Source: Gerris lacustris
Lineage: Eukaryota; Arthropoda; Insecta; Hemiptera; Gerridae
Length of the DNA stretch: 64,000 nt
Assembly: GCA_951217055.1 (NCBI GenBank)
Contig: OX578279.1
Span: forward strand, 23,862,173 to 23,926,172
Direction: 5' to 3'
The notes beneath the pieces were generated by a model. It did no database searches. It saw nothing but the letters and a program-made list of their open reading frames with translations, and had not been told where the DNA came from. Positions within the stretch are counted from its first letter, which is position 1. Every line of letters begins with the position of its first letter. Below, one piece after another: positions 59,715-64,000 of this stretch. The position numbers and the translations under genes are program-made.

Positions 59715-61625
59715 ACTGAAATTGGGGGGGGGGGGGAAGTATCAATTTTGCGGGAAATGTTTTAAAAAGTGCGGGCAAACCCCAAAAATTGGCGGAAAAA
59801 TTAAGAATGGGCGGGAAAGTAAAAAAAAATGCGGGAAATGTTTTAAAAAGTGCGAGAAAAATTATGAAATGGCGGAAAAGTAAGAAAAAATATTGCCGGA
59901 ATTAAGAAATGGCGAGAAATTAGAAAAAATGGCGGGAGAGTAAAAAAAATGCGGGAAATGATTTATAAAAAGCGGAAAAATTAGGAAATGGCGGGAGAGT
60001 AGAAAAAATGCGGGAGATGATTTAAAAAATGCGGGAAAATTGAGAAAAGGCGGGAGAGTAAAAAAACTGCGGGAGATGATTAAAAAAAGGGCGGGAAAAC
60101 TAGGAAATGGCGGGAGTGTAGAAAAAAATGCGGGAAAATTGAGAAAAGGCGGGAGAGTAGAAAAAATGCGGGAGATGATTAAAAAAAGGGCGGGAAAACT
60201 AGGAAATGGCGGGAGTGTAGAAAAAATGCGGGAGATGATTTAAAAAATGCGGGAAAATTGAGAAAAGGCGGGATAGTAGAAAAAATGCGGGAGATGATTT
60301 AAAAAGGGAGGGAAAATTAAGAAATGGTGGGGGAGTAAAAAAAAAATGCGGGAAAACTAGGAAATGGCGGGAGTGTAGAAAAAATGCGGGAGATGATTTG
60401 AAAAATGCGGGAAAATTGAGAAAAGGCGTGAGAGTAGAAAAAATGCGGGAGATGATTTAAAAAGGGAGGGAAAATTAAGAAATGGTGGGGGAGTAAAAAA
60501 AAAATGCGGGAAAACTAGGGAATGGCGGGAGAGTAGAAAAAATGCGGGAGATGATTAAAAAAAGGGCGGGAAAACTAGGAAATGGCGGGAGTGTAGAAAA
60601 AATGCGGGAGATGATTTAAAAAGGGAGGGAAAATTAAGAAATGGTGGGAGAGTAAAAAAAAAAATGCGGGAAAACTAGGGAATGGCGGGAGAGTAGAAAA
60701 AATGCGGGAGATGATTTAATAAATGCGGGAAAATTGAGAAAAGGCGGGAGAGTAGAAAAAATGCGGGAGATGATTATAAAAAGGGCGGGAAAACTAGGAA
60801 ATGGCGGGAGTGTAGAAAAAATGCGGGAGATGATTTAAAAAATGCGGGAAAATTGAGAAAAGGCGGGAGAGTAGAAAAAATGCGGGAGATGATTTAAAAA
60901 GGGCGGGAGTGTAGACAAAAATGCGGGAGATAATTTAAAAAGGGCGGGAAAATTAAGAAATGGCAGGAGTGTAGAAAAAATGCGGGAGATGATTTAAAAA
61001 GGGCGGGAAAATTAAGAAATGGCGGGAGAGTAGAAAAAATGCGGGAGATGATTTAAAAAGGGCGGGAAAAGTAAGAAATTGAGGGAGAGTAGAAAAAATG
61101 CGGGAGATGATTTAAAAAAGGGCGGGAAAACTAGGAAATGGCGGGAGTGTAGAAAAAAATGCGGGAAAATTGAGTAAAGGCGGGAGAGTAGAAAAAATGC
61201 GGGAGATGATTTAAAAAGGGCGGGAAAATTAAGAAATGGAGGGAGAGTAAAAAAAAAAATGCGGCAAAATTAAGAAATTGCGGGAGAGTAAAAAAAATAT
61301 TGCGGGAATTATGAAATGGAAGGAAATTATAAAAAATTGCGGGAAAATTGAGAAATGGCGGAGAGTAGAAAAAATGTGGGAGATGATTTAAAAAGGGCGG
61401 GAAAATTAGTAAATGGCGGGAGTGTAAAATAAATATTGCGGGAATTAAGAAATGGAGGGAAATTAGAAAAAATTGCGGTAAATGTTTCAAATAGTGCGGG
61501 AAAATTAAGAAATGGCGGGAAAGAAAAAAAAGTGCTGGAAATGTTTTAAAAAGTGCGAAAAAATTAAAAAATGGGAGGAAAGTAAAAAAAAAAATATTGC
61601 GGGAATTAAGAAATGGCGAGAAAGA
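59715..61625 (+). repeat. GCGGGA-rich minisatellite, ~1.9 kb
   Basis: Dozens of units of about 55-60 bp built from ATGCGGGAGATGATTTAAAA, GGGCGGGAAAATTAAGAAAT and GGCGGGAGAGTAGAAAAA, with many partial and shuffled versions. The plus strand is almost pyrimidine-free. GCGGGAAA (TTTCCCGC on the other strand) recurs in most units. Edges are more diverged than the centre, as expected for unequal exchange. The 214-codon minus frame and 67-codon plus frame within it are repeat translations. Confidence 0.9.
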
Positions 61626-62715
61626 GAGAAGGTATAAATCTGAAATGGTCCAAATTGGTACACAGGGGTACAGGTACAGGGTACAAAAGTTAAAATAGTA
61701 TATGCCCTTCATGATGCATGTCGTTGGAAAGCTCTTTAATAGTACAGTTATTGTTGTTGTGTTCACTTTTGTCATATTTTCATTTAAGAGGAGGGTAAAA
61801 TAGAAAAACAGGAAAAAAATGTTGTTTTTTTTATTAAAAATTAGAAATATTACTATTTTTGATCTGATTTCAGCTGATTATAAATAAAAATGTTTATTGT
61901 TAACTATCAGCTGTTTCTTGTATACTGCGTTTATACAGCATACTGCATTATTTCGCTAATAAAAACATTGAATGATATTGTTTTAATTATTTAATTAGTT
62001 ATTGGGCCAAATAAAATAATCAAATGCAGATTCTTAAAAAAAGTGATGCGGAGTTACATCTCCCGTCAACAACAATAGGGCAAGTTTTTGATCAAATTAA
62101 TGTAATATGAATTTTAACGCATGAATAAAATTTAAGATTAAAATGCACGCTCAGCTCAATATTACAAGCAGACAACTGCATTGCACACCTAGTATATATA
62201 TTTGTACTCTTTGATTAGGGTATAGTGGACATGTACAAATTGTTTCATGAAATTAATCCTTTTATTAAAACATGCAGATATAATGCATCATAAATATATT
62301 GTCAATAATTTTAATCATTGTTTCAAATAAATCATCTTAACTGGAACTTCATCCAGACCATTTGGTGGGGGATTTTATTTATAATATTAATATTATTATC
62401 GTGTTTATTAATTAATGAATTATTTTTTATATTTTAATTAAGTGCATGAGATAATATTAAAAAAAAATATATATATATATATATATCTTAGTACATTTTT
62501 ACACTATTTATTACACACTACATATATTTATTACACTATTTATTTAGGTACCTATTTATTTACCAAAATCTCCTACTTTTTTAAACACAACCTCCTACTT
62601 TTTAATAAAAACCTCCTTCTTTTCCTACTATTCTGACCTCAAAAACCACTGGGACCCCTGCTTGCGGTATTGAGGAAATTTCTTCTTAATATTATATTAT
62701 TTTATGCTTTTACAG

Positions 62716-62830
62716 GGCAAAAATTGAAGATATGAAAGTTTTACAAAAACTAAGAGAAAGACCTAATGGCGTCAGTGTTTTAACATTAGCTTTAGGTGAA
62801 AAAATTTCAAAAGCTGAAGAAACTTTAGTG
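62716..62830 (+). CDS. C9orf78/TLS1 (HCA59) homolog, exon 2
   Basis: Continues exon 1 in frame (CA|G) as AKIEDMKVLQKLRERPNGVS then VLTLALGEKISKAEETLV and ends at the donor GTG|GTAAGTG in phase 0. This corresponds to the vertebrate EVQNLRKRPNGVSAVALLVGEK region, the most conserved N-terminal motif of the family. Residues after LV (vertebrate DDPF...) must be on a later exon beyond the window. No further exon was recognised in the last 1.17 kb. Confidence 0.92.
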
Positions 62831-62950
62831 GTAAGTGAAAACCTAAATTTCCATAGGATAGCTTACTTAATTTATTTTGGGCACACAGATTATATATAAC
62901 TATCCTTCCTCCGTGGCAACGGGCAGAATGTTGCTTTATCAATAAAAAAT

Positions 62951-63000
62951 CATTTCAAGGTGAGTCGTCGCCATCGTCGGGACACTTCTCAATTATAAAT
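62951..63000 (+). repeat. Dispersed repeat R3, copy
   Basis: AATCATTTCAAGGTGAGTCG, CCATCGTCGGGACACTTCTC. Parallels 63,486-63,546 and the reverse strand of 40,260-40,313. Confidence 0.6.
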
Positions 63001-63087
63001 AAATAAATGAATAATTCAAATATAAATTTAAAAAAACAAAAAATTGCAAGAAAAAGATCTGAAAAATCATTAATTTTATTCAATAAG

Positions 63088-63400
63088 AATGAGTTCGCGG
63101 TCTCCAGTTATACATAAACCCAAAGAGCCAAATGATGTCTAGTTATTTCTTATTAATTGCTTTATAAGAAAAAGAGCTGAGAGATAATTATTTATATTTA
63201 AAATGAATGAGTCTTGCGCTGTCCAGTTTTACTCAAACAGAAGGAGCCACATGATGTCTTGTTATTTCTTATTAATTGTATTAAAGAAAAAGAGCTGAGA
63301 GATAATCACTTATATTTCAAATGAATGAGTCTCGTGCTGTCCAATTATACTTCATATAGATAAACTAGATATAATATACTGTTTAAATAGAAAGTTTTAG
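63088..63400 (+). repeat. Tandem repeat, ~118-bp unit, 2.5 copies
   Basis: Units begin AATGAGT(T/C) at 63,088, 63,206 and 63,324. They contain CTGTCCAG, GATGTCTNGTTATTTCTTATTAATTG and GAAAAAGAGCTGAGAGATAAT. The third unit is truncated. Confidence 0.8.
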
Positions 63401-63404
63401 GCGG

Positions 63405-63546
63405 ACAGATTCAGTGCCAAGGATAGCTCAATGCGCTCGAGGTCACTGGTTCAAATCTAGGTTTTAAATCATCAATTTTTAACATTATAAATCATTTCGA
63501 GGTGCGTCGCCGTCGCCGTTCCCGTCGTCGGGACACTACTCGATTA
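63405..63546 (+). repeat. SINE-like unit: truncated tRNA-like head plus R3 tail
   Basis: AGGATAGCTCAATGCGCTCG resembles an A box region and GGTTCAAATCT a B box about 30 nt later; then ATCATTTCGAGGTGCGTCGC and CGTCGTCGGGACACTACTCG as in the other R3 copies. The linkage suggests that R3 is the body of a tRNA-derived SINE. Confidence 0.5.
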
Positions 63547-63604
63547 TATAAAAGATTAGAATATCAAATAGGCAACATTTAAAAAATTAAAATAATTAAT
63601 AACA

Positions 63605-63745
63605 GACTGTGCCAAATAAACTTTAGATGGGGCGGGGAGCCAATGAGGGCTCTGGATTTTAAAATCCTGAGCTCTTATTGGCTCCCCACCCCATTATTTC
63701 GACTTTCCCATGCTGCCAACGCTCTACAACTCTTTTGGCACAGAC
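63605..63745. mobile_element. Small foldback MITE
   Basis: Ends CAGACTGTGCCAAA and TTTGGCACAGACTG are near-inverted repeats. The centre is a long stem: GGGGAGCCAATGAGGGCTC and GAGCTCTTATTGGCTCCCC, around GGATTTTAAAATCC. The left arm lacks about 35 bp present in the right arm. I could not identify a target duplication. A related scrap is at 14,225-14,300. Confidence 0.65.
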
Positions 63746-63749
63746 TGAA

Positions 63750-64000
63750 TTGTTTATTTTGTCTTTTCATATGAATTCACAAAATTTGGTGTTTTAAAAA
63801 AATGAAAATGTTTAAATTAATGTGGTGATTTTATTAAATAATTTTTTAAAGAGATAAATACAGTAAAGAAACTTGATTAACCCTTTGTCAGGGGTCTAGA
63901 ATCTTGTAGAATATAGGAAAAAGGGAATTTTTTTCATTTTTGTTGTTAAAAACACCATCCTTAATGCTGTAATGCTTCCAGTTTTAACTGGAATCCTCTT
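63750..64000. other. Intron sequence, nothing recognised
   Basis: AT-rich continuation of the second intron of the C9orf78 homolog. Confidence 0.5.

Larger units (their letters stand above)
54531..62715 (+). other. 8.2-kb first intron of the C9orf78 homolog
   Basis: Donor GTAAGAACC at 54,531; acceptor TGCTTTTACAG ending at 62,715. The intron contains R1 pieces, a broken transposon-type gene on the opposite strand, the GTGACATTCATGAG boxes and a 1.9-kb minisatellite. Confidence 0.85.

Noticed and set aside
61131..61775. 214-codon minus-strand open frame
   Set aside because: It lies in the GCGGGA minisatellite and translates as periodic Phe/Leu/Pro repeats. Openness follows from the repeat unit lacking stops in that frame.

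Overview
This window is AT-rich, intron-bearing animal nuclear DNA packed with transposons. The three recognisable genes are conserved in eukaryotes and have GT-AG introns. The repeat content (long-TIR MITEs, tRNA-headed SINE-like units, a Transib-type element) suggests an arthropod, most likely an insect and perhaps a hemipteran. I cannot name the species.

Layout: (1) 1-40.9 kb has no exon I can recognise. It is either one very large intron of the gene whose last two exons lie at 40,905-41,620, or intron plus intergenic DNA. It holds a dispersed ~0.6 kb repeat (R1), three PIF/Harbinger-like MITEs with matching TTA/TAA target duplications, a 1.5 kb palindromic Transib-like element with RSS-like ends and a 5-bp duplication, several tandem arrays, hairpins and microsatellites. 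(2) 40,905-41,620 (+) is the 3' end of Atg13, with the LC3-interacting motif and the C-terminal tail. (3) 41.6-48.4 kb is AT-rich 3'UTR and intergenic DNA with a hAT-like MITE and an (AT)n tract. (4) 48,868-54,137 (-) is a complete six-exon Arp6 gene, 396 residues by my splicing, the same length as the vertebrate protein. (5) 54,138-54,405 is a short, probably bidirectional promoter. (6) 54,406 to the window end (+) holds the first two coding exons of a C9orf78/TLS1 (HCA59) homolog, split by an 8.2 kb intron. That intron carries a broken transposon-type gene surrounded by repeated GTGACATTCATGAG boxes, and a ~1.9 kb GCGGGA-rich minisatellite.

The genes are housekeeping: Atg13 in autophagy initiation, Arp6 in SWR1/SRCAP-type H2A.Z exchange, the C9orf78 homolog in spliceosome-linked regulation. 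Arp6 and the C9orf78 homolog are head to head; Atg13 and Arp6 converge. The most notable item is the Transib-like foldback at 22.2-23.7 kb. Each end is a CACAGTG heptamer, exactly 23 bp of spacer, then ACAAAAATG: the layout of a 23-RSS used by RAG1/2.
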